Shown here piece after piece: positions 41,857 through 54,410 of a DNA stretch of 64,000 bases. Source of the stretch: Leucocoprinus leucothites. Lineage: Eukaryota; Basidiomycota; Agaricomycetes; Agaricales; Agaricaceae. The notes under the pieces are model-generated. The model had not been told where the DNA came from, did not search any database, and worked only from the letters and a program-made list of their open reading frames with translations. The stretch is from NCBI GenBank assembly GCA_013368445.1, contig JAACJO010000026.1, positions 372,001-436,000 on the forward strand. Reading direction: 5' to 3'. Numbering within the stretch: position 1 is the first letter of the stretch; each line of letters begins with the position of its first letter. The translations under genes were made by a program, and so were the position numbers.

Positions 41857-44255
41857 TTAACCTAGCCACTGAGCGATTTCGGTCACTCGTACTTTCTCTA
41901 TCCGAATCTTCTCAGTACACCCATCTTCCTTGGTATGTAGCATATAGACATCGTCGTAAGTCGTGTCCCGTGTCTCTCTGTCGCGCCGCTTGTTCTCCTT
42001 GTCAAGGATGAAACGGAGGATCAACACAAGAAGCATGCAGGTGAAGTAACATGCGCCCATAATTGCCCATGGGATATGATTCCTGTTGATGCACAAGATG
42101 GTTAGCCGATCTATGTGCTCACCCACGATGCAAGAGTGTAACGAAACCTAGGTTTGTATTTGGCTTGCCACATTAATGGTCCAACCGAGTTTCCAATGCA
42201 ATAGGAAGACAGCAGGATCGCATTGACTGTTACTTTTTTGGTATGACCAGCCGTAACGCTTGACACCCATGCCAGCACAAGGACAAAAGCAGTCGTCCCA
42301 AGCTCTGGAAATTATATCATTACGAGCTTCATGATACGATGATGGTACTTGTTTGCTTACCCGTCGTCCATACCGCAAAAAGTAACCCCACTTTATTCGT
42401 CCAAGGAAGAAAGTTCACCAGAAAGACACCAATAAGGTCAGGAACGAAAAATAATGCAGCTATGTATGCGCGGCTGTTTGCTATTTTGGCGGCGATTGTG
42501 ACTCCAACAAAGATAGTAACAATTTCAATTACGCCATCGACACAGCCAAGGAGTGTAGTCTGCAAAGGTGTGAAGCCAAACGAGCTGACAATGATCTGCC
42601 TTTGGTTCAAGAATGAGCTTGGCACGTTGTCAAGAGCGGCAAAGAGGGCAAAAAGCCACGTCTTCGGATCCAGGAACGCTTCAATCATTCTATAGGGTGG
42701 GTGTGATACGAGGCTTAAATCTGAGGCAGATAAATTATTCATACTCACTGGTCTTTTTTGAATTTTTTGTTTTCTACCCCTGCTTGGTTCCCCTGAAATA
42801 CATCAGATAGAGCGATGATGATGGTTCTGTCAGGCTCACTAACCTTGATTCTTTTCACTGCATTCACCCGTTCCTCTTCGGTAAGGAACCATGCTGTTGT
42901 TGGTGAGTCTGGGAAGAAAAAGCTGGCGGGCCAAGTGTCAGCAACGCGCATTGTTTCAACAGGTCACCGAAACGCTTAACTAAAATGCAAGGGCCGTAAG
43001 CAAGGTCAGAATAGCGGTAATAATCATCAACCTTTCAATAGGAATGTTAGATAGTGCCTACTTCGATTCCAGGTGCTCACCATTGCCATGGTTCAAAGGA
43101 TGGAGTGTGAATATGAAGTGCCCCGAACCCAATGAATCCGGAGATTATTTGAGCTACACGGGATAATGAGGATAGTTATAAAGCTTCCAAATGGGCGTAC
43201 AAGCATATTCACCTGTTCCGTTCATCAAGACTACAATGGGACTCAGTAATGAATCCTCAAGAGTTTAACATTGCTGTACTCACACCACCATCCAACTCGA
43301 ACTGTTTGCTCGTTTCTTGTATAGAACATTGATGTGATTATCATGAACCCAGCTGTTATAGAGCCTTCGCATGCACCTAGGAGGAATCGGACTACAAAAA
43401 GCCCAGCGAAATTCCGACAAGCGGCATGTGCGCCAAGTGCCACTCCCCAAACAAAGATATTACAGCTGATATGGCGAGGTGATTGAGTTGTAGTTAATAC
43501 TACGTTCATTCTGAAGACTCACCTCATCCATTTTGCTACGGGAAAGCGTTGTAAACACAAGTTTTGGGGAAATTGAAACGCTAGGTAACTAAGGTAAAAG
43601 ATGGTCCCAAGCCTGAAGCTCGACAGTTGAGATAAACAGGGGACAAGTATCTGGGAATGACTTGCCAGTTATACCTGGTGATGCCACGATCTTATGATTA
43701 GTGTTTTATATAAATCCTCTTAAAACGAAACAGACTGGTTATTGGTGAGATGCGTTGCTTCTCTGTATGACGCTAATTAGTCCGCGATAACTGAGAGCTA
43801 AGGACAAGTGTCTGACATTATGCCCAGAATTGAAGCCCCCCCTAAAGTAGTCTTGTCCATAAACTGTATCCTGTCGAGTAAATGAGTACAGCGATATTGC
43901 AAATGCAATTGGTTTACAAACCAGTAAAGGACTTGTAAATAACCCGGGATAAGCGAAACTAAGCATGTGTGATCTCCTGTGAAACTTCGCTGACTCACTA
44001 CACATGAGCGGTATGATATGCCTATCAATTTTCCTTCTATGGATTATATTTTAACATGTTAGAAACATCGGGGAACATTGAATATAGAGGAGCGTCGTAC
44101 CGGAGTCTGGTGCATTCCGCCATACCCAGGTCACTAGTCGCCAGCGCTGCAAACTTGGCGCCAGTGTCTACTTCAGAAGCTAACACACGGAGAGCGTTTT
44201 GGTTCTCAATAACATCTGTGGTGTCGGAGCCTTTCTCTGAGAGGGAAGAGTTCAT
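41857..44255 (-). CDS. MFS anion:cation symporter, Dal5/allantoate permease-like
   Basis: A many-exon minus-strand gene. The likely start is the ATG at 44255 (MNSSLSEKGSD), and the stop is at 41857-41859. Recognisable pieces in order: QFMDKTTLGGASILGIMSDT (TM1 region), a segment with FAGLFVVRFLLGACEGSITAGFMII split by an intron, the SEPDRTI central loop, TM7 onward with KTWLFALFAALDNVPSSFLNQ, and a C-terminal DRETRDTTYDDVY tail. The family imports allantoate, nicotinate, biotin-precursor or small organic anions. Exons are 60-270 nt and I did not fix every junction. A cluster with the P450s and ALDH to its right is possible. Confidence 0.82.
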
Positions 44256-44815
44256 CGTGTCCTGAGTTGAGGTGGTATCGGCGCAAGTTGGTTGGGGCTT
44301 TACGCACAACAGGCGTCATGCATTTCTGTGTTAAAATAAGATGGCAAAAGGAATAGTAGTGACAGGTGTACGTAGAAAGAAGTATCTCTTGAGGTGATCA
44401 GAAGAACGGGTGAGGAAGTTCGATTTCCGTTATCAGGCACGACGATCGTATTCAAAAATTTGTAACTTCAAACGAGTATGGCATGTCAGACTCATATTGA
44501 ACATCAGACAAGGGGGCGGCGTTTCCAGGATCGCGAACATCATTGGAGTGAGATCCTCATCAAGTACCATTCAAGGAAAACTTTGCCCATGTTACCCTAG
44601 CCCCTGTCGAAAAACATCAACATAAATTAAGGGTCGAGGTATTTTCAATCAGCCCTTCAGTATTCCGGAACTAGTGCGCATGGTTGATCTTAAAGTAAGG
44701 AATTTACAGCGGCCAGGTCGTAGAGTTCAGACAGGAGTATCATAAACGTATTTCTGAGTACTTAGCTCGAGCTCGAGCTTGAGCTTTCGAATTGCCTCGT
44801 CGTGCTCGCCACACC
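44256..44815. other. Intergenic, no supported gene
   Basis: Promoter of the Dal5-like gene and 3' region of P450 A. A CTCGAGCTCGAG palindromic run near 44768 is the only structure seen. Confidence 0.4.
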
Positions 44816-47011
44816 TCAGGGTGTAGCAAGATCCTCCTCTATCGTGGCTAAGAGTGCTTTAGCATGACTGTCTCGTATCTGAATCTGACAGTCATATGGG
44901 AGTGGATGACTGAGGAATTTAGCGCATAAGCAAAGTCGTTTTAACACGAGGAGACTTCAAGCTTTCGGCATACCTGGTTAACCCAGTCCTCATACCCACT
45001 TGCGGAAGCTCTTTGCCACTTGGGTCGTGCGCTTTCTCTACCCGGAAGAGGGAGAGAATAGTAGAAACAGCAATCCAAATACTTGTATCTGCGAGGGCAC
45101 GACCCGGACAAATGCTAGATCATTTCATGGGTGTTGAGCATTCAACTAAATGGCACTTGACTATAGCCAGTAAGTTTCGTACCGTCTGCCAAAACCGAAG
45201 GGGAATGCAGGAAAAGGCTCATCTCTTCCACCCTCAGATTTTGGTTTATAGCGCATGGGATTGAAGCTTGCGGCATCCTGGTACAATCGTTCGTCTCGCG
45301 ACATGCCCCTGCAGTAGCCAGGAGCCCACGTTCAGTGACTTTACCGGCCTTGAATTTACGACTTACCAGGAATTGGCGAACACAGTTGCACCCTTTGGTA
45401 TGAACATACCTTTGTAAACGTCATCTTCCCTATTATGATGGGGTACACCTGTCATAATTGAAATGTATGAGCCCATTTGTATGAAAGAGCAAAATTGCAG
45501 TACCCAGCGGAGTCACAGGTAACCAACTGTCAAGAAATAAGCTCGCTACTGAATATTCAACAGAATTATGACTCACCGATATGTCTCCTGAATGATACAA
45601 TCGATATAGGGTAAAGCAGGTCGATCCTCGAGCACTGGTAAACGTGATCGAGGGATATGTGCATCAAGCTCCTTGTGTGCTTGCTCCTGACATTCCGGGT
45701 GAAGTACCATTGCTAGCATGAAGACCGACAAGGTAGACCACATCTAGAACGTTCAACTTGGTTTCTGTTGAAAGAACGAGAAAGGTGTTAGAGCCCACCG
45801 TTCCAGCACCAGCTGCGAACATAGTTGCGGTGGACCCTTTGATATCATCAATTGCTTCTTGGTCTTCGCCGTTGGATGTTTCCTGTAGACGGTTCAAGTG
45901 ATATGCTAGGAATGAATGCCTGGCGACTCCATTTAGCTGCGGGTTACGTAGCGAAAGGCAAAATCAGTATGATTGGAACTCATTCATCACTGGATCAAAA
46001 AGAAAACTTTTACCAATTGCCGTTGGACTCTCTCGAATGGATAATCATAGAATCTTCGCACTACGTCTCTGAAACCGCGCGCTCGGTTCGCGTAGAAGGT
46101 TCCAGGAAACCAAGATGGGAAATTCTGAACTGTTAAAAACAAGTTAGTCCTTTCATCTTCCATTCAGCGAGCTCGAGTACATACGTATCGGGAAAAGATC
46201 GACCAGGGTGCCACCCGGTGGACCACAATGGGTCATAGCGTACCCATTTCCTCTGACTAACTCATCGAAGCTGGGGTCATTTTCAAGAAACATGTCATGA
46301 CCGACCGCAATGCGGAGAATGATTGCGGTTCCAAACCTAGATGGGACTATGACATTATGAGAAATATGGAGGGAATCGCCTAATACCCACTTCTGCAGTA
46401 CGTCCTCTCTATCACCCTCACCCTTCGCCAAGCTAAGAGCCAGCCGCTTGGCGTGTGCGACCTGTAGTTCGGAATACCCATCCACTTTCGTTCGGCTAAG
46501 ATAGTCTTGGTACAGTTGGCGGTGCCTTTGGAATTGCCTCCCATACGGTAGAAACGTCATACTATCTGTCCATCCCATGCTATAAAGCCGAGATAAGTAT
46601 CAGTATCAGAAGGATAATCACGTACAAGGCGACATACGCACAGATTGAATATCGGAAATCCTGGCCTGTCGCTATACTTCGCACTCCTCCTATCCAACAA
46701 GTCAACTGCAGCCTCTGCAGAGCTAAGGACAACGACAGGACGATTGAGAACTTTCAAATACAACACATCGCCTGGTGATCTATCGGTCAGAATTCGATCG
46801 TAGTCTAAGAAAGCATAGATGGCTGACCGTACTCTCTTGCCCATTTCGTATACTGAATCTCTGGGTTCTCGGGGGGAATATGCCGCAGGTGACCTAGGAT
46901 AGGATATCCGGGCGGACTCGGTGGGAGAGGCGGTAATCCTCGCGTCTTTCGTCTCCAGATTAAGGCAAGCACGCTAACAGTCACAAAAAGATAGATTGCG
47001 AAGTTTTCCAT
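44816..47011 (-). CDS. Cytochrome P450 A (class E, membrane-anchored)
   Basis: A multi-exon minus-strand gene with start at 47011 and stop at 44816-44818. It has an N-terminal membrane anchor (residues about 3-18), the proline hinge LPPLPPSPPGYPILGH, then DVLYLKVLNRPVVVLSSAEA and YSDRPGFPIF. Helix C reads MGWTDSMTFLPYGRQFQRHR. The K-helix motif is ETYR (followed by WLPVTPLG) and the heme loop FGFGRRICPGRALAD, assembled across an intron, contains the axial Cys. The I-helix reads AGAGT: the usual acidic residue before Thr is Gly. The frame is intact from end to end in the parts examined. It is the tandem paralogue of P450 B. The substrate is unknown. Confidence 0.85.
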
Positions 47012-47181
47012 TATTCACAGATGAGAGTTAGAGCTAGGAGATGGTAGTCACATTGTGATGCTTATTCGGCTTGTGCAAACTCCAGAACCCCGCACTACCT
47101 ACAAATTGACATAATGACTCATCACGAGTTCTATTCAGCGCTAGTCTAGGTGGCCTCAGCGCTCACGCCAACCTGAGCAGC

Positions 47182-49426
47182 TTAGTCCATGGCCAAGAGC
47201 TCTGCCTTAATTTCAGCGACTAGGGCTCGCGCTGAGTCGTTTCGAAGCTTAATTTCGCACTCGTACGGATTGGGATGACTATAAAAATTATCAGGTCGGT
47301 TGGATTGATGTCGGTAGAAAACTTCAAAAGAACATACCTCGATAGGCCCGTTTTCAGGCCAACCTCAGGTATTATATCCTTCCCACTACTGTCTTTAGCC
47401 CTATGTATGCTAAATAGCGTGAGCATTGTTGCAGCAGCAATCCAAAAGTTTGAATCTGCAAGAAAGCGGCCGGGACATTTTCTGCAAAAAAAAATCGGTC
47501 ATTGGTAGACTCTTTACTAAAATCATGTAGCTCAGGCATACCGTCTTCCATAACCAAATGTTCCAGCTGCCCAGGGTTCTCCGTATCCGCCCTCGGACGT
47601 TGGTAAGTACCGAGAAGGATTGAAAGTAGATAGCATCCCGGTATACTCTCTCGTCCCTGGATATGGCCCTATTTATATTTCAGTTAGGTGGCCTGCTATG
47701 GTTATATGTAGCTACAGACCAAACGTTCGCGGATACAATTGAACCCTTGGGAATAAACATGCCATTGTAGACATCGTTCTCTGACGCTCGATGAGGTACG
47801 GCTGTGACGTTTCTGAATTAGAAGTCCACTGATGTAAAAGCTGGAGGGAATTCATACCAAGGGGAGTTACAGCCACCCATCTATTGGTTGTATCATTCAA
47901 GTCTCGGTATGCCAGATATCTATAAAGACCACCTACCTGTAAGTCTCCTGGACGATACAGTTCACAAAAGGTAGCGACTGGCGATCACCAAAATCCGGTA
48001 AGCGTTGAAGAGGATTCCCCAGGACTCTATCCAGCTCTTCCTGAGCCTTGACTTGGCACTCCGGATGAAGTACCATGGCAAGCAGAAATACCGAAAGAGT
48101 TGACCATAACTGATGGCATAGAGAAATAGCCTTTCATCAAAAATCTGCAAGGTTTGATTATAAGTAGGAGAACTATACTCACGGAGTCAGAACCAGCAGC
48201 AAAAATCGTGCCAGCAGCAGCCTTTATAATTTCGAAGTCTTCATGTATTTCATCTTTCCCTTCTTGCTGAAGTAGATTCATGTGGTGTTGGAGGAAGGAT
48301 GATTTGGCGGTGCCTGCTTCCTGGACAAGGACCAGTCAATGATGAATGTTACCCGTAGAATATATTATCCAGGCTACTTGCCAATTGTTGTCGAATTTTC
48401 TCCACTGGGTAATCGTGTACTTTTCGAACAAACGAAACAAAGCTACGCGCACGGTTGGCATACAACGTCCCCGGAAACCACGAGGGAAAGAAACGGACTT
48501 GAAAAATCAGAAAGAATATTCAATTTCAAGAATGTGAACACGAGTGGTGAGTTTACTTACGAAATGGGAACAGATCGACCGGAGTGGCTCCAACAGGGCC
48601 ACAGTGCGATATCGTATACTTGTGTTTAGTAGCTAAAGTATCATACACGGGATCCGCCTCACGGAACATATCATGCCCGAAACCGATCCTAACAACTATT
48701 GCTGTTCCGAGCCTTTGTGGCTCGAATCAGCCAACCCGTGATCAGCAAATTTAGAGCTTTAAAACTTACTTTTGTAAAATATCTTCCTTATCCTTCTTTC
48801 CCTCCACAAATTCAATGACTAGCTGTTTCGCTTGCAATATCTGCATATCGGAGTACCCAGCAACCTTGGTGTTACCAAGGTATTCCTGAAACATTTGCCT
48901 ATTTTCTTGGAACTTTTTCCCGTAGCGTAAGAATGGCATCGCGTTTCCCCATCCCATTCTATGTAGCCGTTGATCAGTCTTATCGATAGGGTGCTGCGTG
49001 ATGCGCTGAGAGTACTCACAGATCAAAAATGGGAAACTCGGGTCGATCACTGTAATTCCCACTTCGTTTTTCAAGCAAATCAGCCGCTGCTTCAGCAGAA
49101 TTCAGGACAATAATCTGCCGGTTGGGTACTTTAAGATACAACACATCTCCTAAACACGTGTGAATATGAGTATCAAAAATGTCGAGAGGGGCTAATGAGT
49201 ATGCCAAGAGGTTGGGCCCACCGTACGTCTTTGACCACTCAGTAAACTTAAGCTCTGGGTTCTCGGTAGGTATGTACCGCAAATGTCCGATTATGGGATC
49301 AGCAGGGGGACTAGGGGGAAGCGGCGGAAGTTTCCCATGGCTCCGTCGTTGAATAATGAACTTGAGGAGAGCGAGAGTACAAATGAAGGTGATGAACAAA
49401 GGCAGCGTGACGGCTTCAAGCGCCAT
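47182..49426 (-). CDS. Cytochrome P450 B (class E, membrane-anchored)
   Basis: A multi-exon minus-strand gene with start at 49426 and stop at 47182-47184. It has an N-terminal helix (residues about 7-25), hinge LPPLPPSPPADPIIGH, DVLYLKVPNRQIIVLNSAEA, helix C MGWGNAMPFLRYGKKFQENR, the I-helix with canonical AGSDS, the K-helix ETYR followed by WVAVTPLG, and a CPGRFLADSNFW heme region. A TATAAAT-like element at about 49476-49470 lies about 45 bases before the ATG. Exon order matches P450 A, so the pair arose by tandem duplication; the two have since diverged strongly. Fungal monooxygenases of this type act on terpenoids, fatty acids or aromatic compounds. Confidence 0.86.
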
Positions 49427-50094
49427 GAGGAGAGTTCAAGTGACCTTGATGAGAGAAGAAAGCCAAACGATTTATAGTCCAGTGCTTAAGCTCCTAGAGG
49501 TATTTATCCACTCTCCTGGAGACCACGAGACCGAGAGCATGCTCTATATAATCAATTTATTTTGAGCTCGTCTTGAGTCGGGAAAATCGGAGGTGACGGC
49601 TCTAGCTTGACCGAGCATCTGATATCTAAGCCCACGACGGGTAGCGAAAGATCACCATTGAAGATAAACATCACCATGATCACACACAAAAGGTGAGAGA
49701 CCTATGCGGTCTATCCGGGAGAGATACAAGTACCGAGTACAGGGTGTGGGCGGTAGATCGTAAGAGTAATAATACAGGTGTAAGAAGACGACCGCCCATT
49801 GTTTACTTTTGTTTACTCTGTATTGAGGCTTAAATGAAAACGGTGTATTGCGGAATTTGGCTCCGGTCTCAGTCAGAGTGTTTGAAACTAAAATGTGGTG
49901 ATGCTTCTGGAGTCGTGCTCCTAGGTAAACCCATCCACATGAGGTGGATCGCCGTTTGGGGTACAACAGGATCACACGAAGTCCTTTGAGTCGTTTTGGG
50001 TTATAAGGATATGCTAATCTTATCCTTGAAACGAAAGGGTCTTAAAAACCAACAAGCCATTCGATTCATAGCATATTCGATCAGCTCCAAGCTC
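49427..50094. other. Intergenic, no supported gene
   Basis: Frames on both strands (for example 49652-49975 minus) lack family features. Promoter of P450 B and 3' region of the ALDH gene. Confidence 0.45.
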
Positions 50095-52262
50095 CTACAA
50101 GTCGTCGACCTTGGGGATATCGAAAGGTTTACACAGGATATCAAACTTGTCCTGCGTGTAGGGCGCATATCGGATCGGACCTAGTAGGTCCTCCGCTCTA
50201 GAACGGAATTGTTAGTCCGTTTCAGTCGAAGATCGGGTCGGTCCCGAGGAAGAGAGGTGAACGTACGAGTTGGGTATATCGACTACTGCGCGTTCGTAGC
50301 TAAATTCGTTGAAGCTATATCGCAGGATTTGTCGGCCGTCTGAGAGGTTCCGAGTTAGTCTTTTCAAGGGTTTACAATGAAATCGCGTACATCCGGATTC
50401 GCCGACTCCACCGAACGGAACTTGGTTCACTGGAACCAACAAGTTAGTAAGTGGAAATCTAGATGAGGATATGTGACGTACGAGGCATCTGCTGGAATGT
50501 GTCGCCGAAAACAATGTTGCCGCTTATAGTGTTATCCAAGACTGTTTTTCACCCGTCAGACCAACAGAACGACAATGTATCATAGTCAAAGAAACGTACT
50601 TTGCTTCTTCGTCTCTTCGCTCTTGCAGAATGCATATAGCACTAAGGGGTGGTCTCTGAATGTACGAGCCGAAGTTTAGAGGAGTCATCGATTCGTTAGC
50701 TCGCGGAGGAGATATATACAGGAACATGTGCCCACCTGGACTTGACAAATTGAATAGCTTCATTTACATCTTCAACCGGCAAGATCGGTAAGAGCGGACC
50801 AAACAGTTCTTCGCCCAACAACGCATCATCATCCCAATACTCTTTCTCAAGTACCAAAATCGTCATCTCCAAGCCTCTTGGCCTTCCCGCCAGATCGATG
50901 CTCCCATCCAAATCCTTCCCACCACCATACACGACCTTTCCGCGTGTACGTTCAAGTATGGATGATAGGCGATTGAAATGGGCATTGGAGACGATTCGGC
51001 CGAACGAGGAAGATTTGAGTGAGGAACCTTCCGGCCAGAATGAGGCGGCATGCTTTTTTAGGGAAGCAATGAGCGTAGGAACGACGGATTTGGGGCAGAG
51101 GATATAGTCTGGTGAGACGCAGAGCTAGGGAGAGGCAAGCCATAATGTGAGAAAACTTGGGCATGAGAGATGATAATGAGATAAGTGTTGGGACGTACCT
51201 GTCCAGCATTCTGAGTCTTGCCGTACAGGATTCGCTTCGCCGCGAGATCAATGTCAGCTTCTGGATCAATTATCGCAGGTGATTTTCCGCCGAGTTCGAG
51301 AGTGAGAGGCGTCAAGTGTCGGGCTGCTGCTGTTGCGATGACGCGTGCGACGCGACCGTTGCCTGTGTAGAATATGTGGTCCCCTATTGGAAGTAAACAA
51401 CATTAGTCCGACGTGTGTCCATATTGAAACATGAGTAGACGCATTAGAGGCAAGATAAGTCGGAAAAAGTGTAGGCGTGAGAGCCTTGGTGAAAGATGGG
51501 GTGAATGAATGGAGGCGTGAGGGTGGACAGGAAAAGATGGATAAATAAGGGTTATGAAGGAGTGATTGGCGTACATTGCAGCTCCAGCAAGCGAGTTATC
51601 TCTGGAACGGCACCCTCAATGACTCTGAATGCGTCGTTGTCGAGATATTTAGGCACAAGTTCAGCAAGGAGACGGGAATATGCCGGTGCGATTTCAGATG
51701 TCTTGATGACCGCACAGCAGCCGGCAGAGATGGCGCCGTATAGTGGTTGGAGGGATAAGATGAGCGGGTAGTTCCATGGGCTATCAGAAAAGATGTCGAT
51801 GAGAAGTGTGTTTGGTGATTCAACTGGGATTCAGCATACGCGATGATCAGAGCAACGCCTTTCGGCTCTTTCCTGACTATCTGTTTCCAGCCCTTCTGCC
51901 AATCTTCACCCTGATCAGACCTATCTTCATCCGCAGCCCATTCGGCGACTTTCTTCGCACAGATGATGCAGCGTTCAGTAGTCAAACTGACTTCTGCAAG
52001 ATGAACCTCGAAGCGAGGTTTACCGAGGTCGGAGTTGAGAGCGTCAGCAAATGCGTCGGCGTTCTCTTGGATAAGGCGAGCGAGTTGTAGAAGCTGTTGT
52101 TGCCGCCAGGCAACTGATTTGGTACGGCCTGAGGCAAAAGTCCTCCTCAGTTCAGCTCGGATCTAGAACAGAGAGATAGATCATCAATAGGCGCCACGGT
52201 AAAGATTGAAGAAAGTATGCCTCAGGGAACTTTTCGAGAGGAATGTAAGCGGTTGAAGCCAT
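50095..52262 (-). CDS. Aldehyde dehydrogenase, class 3 (fatty aldehyde) type
   Basis: A minus-strand gene with about ten exons, start 52262 and stop 50095-50097. The N-terminus [14 protein letters not shown] joins [20 protein letters not shown] across an intron that seems to use a GC donor. Further motifs: [17 protein letters not shown], the catalytic Glu in [10 protein letters not shown], the catalytic Cys in [20 protein letters not shown], and [13 protein letters not shown] near the end. The final exon, with [11 protein letters not shown], has no obvious hydrophobic anchor tail, so it is probably soluble. Class 3 enzymes oxidise fatty or aromatic aldehydes with NAD(P). It follows two P450s on the same strand and could act downstream of a hydroxylation. 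Confidence 0.88.
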
Positions 52263-52828
52263 TGGAGGTAACGTGGATATGAACTACATACATAGCTAGG
52301 CTTATATAGACATACACGAAAGTGGATAGGACATTCATTCGGGGTTGGTGAGTGGAAGTACGTGCGTGTGATCACGTGTGACCCTCCCATGGTTATTTAT
52401 TCCGGGCCGAGCCGCCATCAACATTTCAGCATTCTTGAATCTTTACGGTGAAGCGCCGACATCTTCTATCTCTTGCCGGTTGGTTGGCCATGTTCCAAGC
52501 CCTCCCATCCATCTTTCTACCTGATTGATGGTCCCTCTCGAAGTACCGTCCCACGACCTACTCGCGAAAATCGAATGCTATTCTGCATTCACTAGCTAAT
52601 ACAGTTGGGCAAGCCGTCGAGTTTTCAGAGGGGGGCGGGCACACATTCCCATCTGTGGTATAAGAAAGGTCTTCAACCCTCCGATGGGGGCATCACGACA
52701 TCAACAAAAACCTGCCAACACGATCTATCAATACTATTTATTTCCACGATTCACACCCCTCACCCTCACGACTTCTGTTAAGCTCTGACTGTCTTTGCTA
52801 TACTCTTCATTCCTTTGTTTCTCTTATT
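52263..52828. promoter_or_regulatory. Divergent promoter region, ALDH and OPY2-like genes
   Basis: About 570 bases between start codons on opposite strands, with pyrimidine-rich stretches before both. No extra coding frame. The region near 52430-52500 may contain control elements for either gene; none is identified. Confidence 0.45.
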
Positions 52829-53566
52829 ATGCAAATCAACACTCTGTTATTTGCGCGACAGGACGATGGCGACTGCATAGACTGCCCTGAGCCTCAGCCC
52901 TGCAACTGCTCACCCAACCAAGATTGTATCATCATAGTTCGGCAAGTCTCCCCCAATACTCTTCTGGTGCTCAACTGATTCTCCTCTAGAGATTGCCATA
53001 TCTGCAGTGCGACCACCTGTGTTGCATCGCCGGGCAGCGAGGATAATGGTGCGTCGGCTGGGGGGATCGATCATCAGAACACTTCCCCCACCAGCCCAAC
53101 TTGCATAAAAACTCACTAATAAGCAGGGGGCTCTGGCAAGGTACCAATTGGTATCATTCTTGGTCCTGTTATCGGAGGGATCGCGCTCATCTTCTGCATG
53201 GCAGGCGCCTTTCTTTATAAGCGCCGCGGAGCACGACGACGGGAACGCATCGCGAGTAAACACACTTCAGCTTCTGGGACAATAACCCGGTTCTCGGTGT
53301 TTAGGTATTTTCGAAATGGGCCTATCAACGGGCCAAACGGGAAGAGTGGGGTGGAGAACAGTTCCCAGGGTCGTACAGGCAAACTATGTGAAACGGAGAT
53401 GGAAACTCAACTAAATCAGCACGGCGCAAGCTTCCCCCTTCCACAACTTCCTGAATACGACAATGCAACGGTGCTCTCCTCGCGTGATGCGAATGGGAGC
53501 CTGTGGCAAGGGACCAACGCGTCGATGATATCAAGAGGCTTGCCCCCCTCATACAAAGAATTCTAA
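52829..53566 (+). CDS. OPY2: OPY2-like membrane anchor protein
   Basis: Exons 52829-52941, 52990-53048 and 53127-53566 total 612 nt, giving 203 residues. The N-terminal extracellular segment has nine cysteines in the Opy2 pattern (CIDCPEPQPCNC, then DCHICSATTC). A single membrane helix (PIGIILGPVIGGIALIFCMA) lies at about residues 63-83, then a basic stop (KRRGARRRER) and a long polar cytoplasmic tail ending PPSYKEF. In yeast Opy2 anchors the Ste50 adaptor for the HOG osmostress pathway; by family the role here is similar. The first intron begins with GC (CG|GCAAGT), and only this GC-AG splice keeps the Cys-rich frame. Confidence 0.82.
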
Positions 53567-54410
53567 TTTCATGTAGTCCTTTCAATATCGCCAACTTTGT
53601 ACTTCCGCTTTGTCTAAAATGTGTACATCTATGCCATATTTGATCTAAACACGTATCTATTGCACCTAGAGGTCTCATTGACAGCTGAGGTATTTAAATA
53701 GTAGGAAAACCGATATTGATATTCGGTGACGGCACGTGAAACCCCAAATGCTGTCTCTACAGCTGCAAGTCTTATAATTCTTGATTCGCAACTCCAGAGC
53801 CTCCTCATCCTCAAGGGAACGCTCTCATCGCTCGATGGCCTAATGAGCAAGAACAAACAAACGGCCCTCAAATGGTCTATTCTGAGACACCCTAATGGCT
53901 TACAGTAGCTTGGTATACTCGACGGAATCAATCTTCTGCTGTCGATAAAGCTTCAATATAATGGCAGGAGGAATGGGGAGGAATTGATGAAGGTGAGTGC
54001 ATTGAGTGGAGACAAGAGTAAGCAGCCATAGACGCCGAACTTTTTCTTTGTTTTTATCGTCGTGGGTGAATATAAGGGATGGACATCGATGGAACCTCGC
54101 AACCGAGATCATCTCAATGCTTACAATGCTCTCAACTACCCATCTCTGGTTCGGGTTCGCGGAGCCGACAGCTACTACTGAAGCTTAGAGACCGTGAAAA
54201 TCAACGTCTAGTACGTGCATGTAGTCGATACCCTATCCTAAGACAATCTTGACAATGGCCCAAAATTCCATCGCTTCCATGGGAAATTTACCCAAACATT
54301 CACGAGAACAAGTTCCTTATGCTATGGAATGCCATTTTATACTGTTGTAATAGCAATCCGAGGATTATCCTCGTGACTTATTCTGAGTTTAAATATATTC
54401 TATTGTTTTT
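53567..54410. other. Intergenic, carries copy 1 of a diverged repeat
   Basis: No supported gene. The stretch at about 53722-53875 resembles 55064-55180 (shared GAGCAAGAACAAACAA- and GTGAAACYCCA-type blocks). Minor frames on both strands are probably chance. Confidence 0.4.

Noticed and set aside
44760..44800. GAGCTCGAGCTC palindrome as a regulatory site
   Set aside because: Short simple-sequence palindrome in an intergenic region; no further support.
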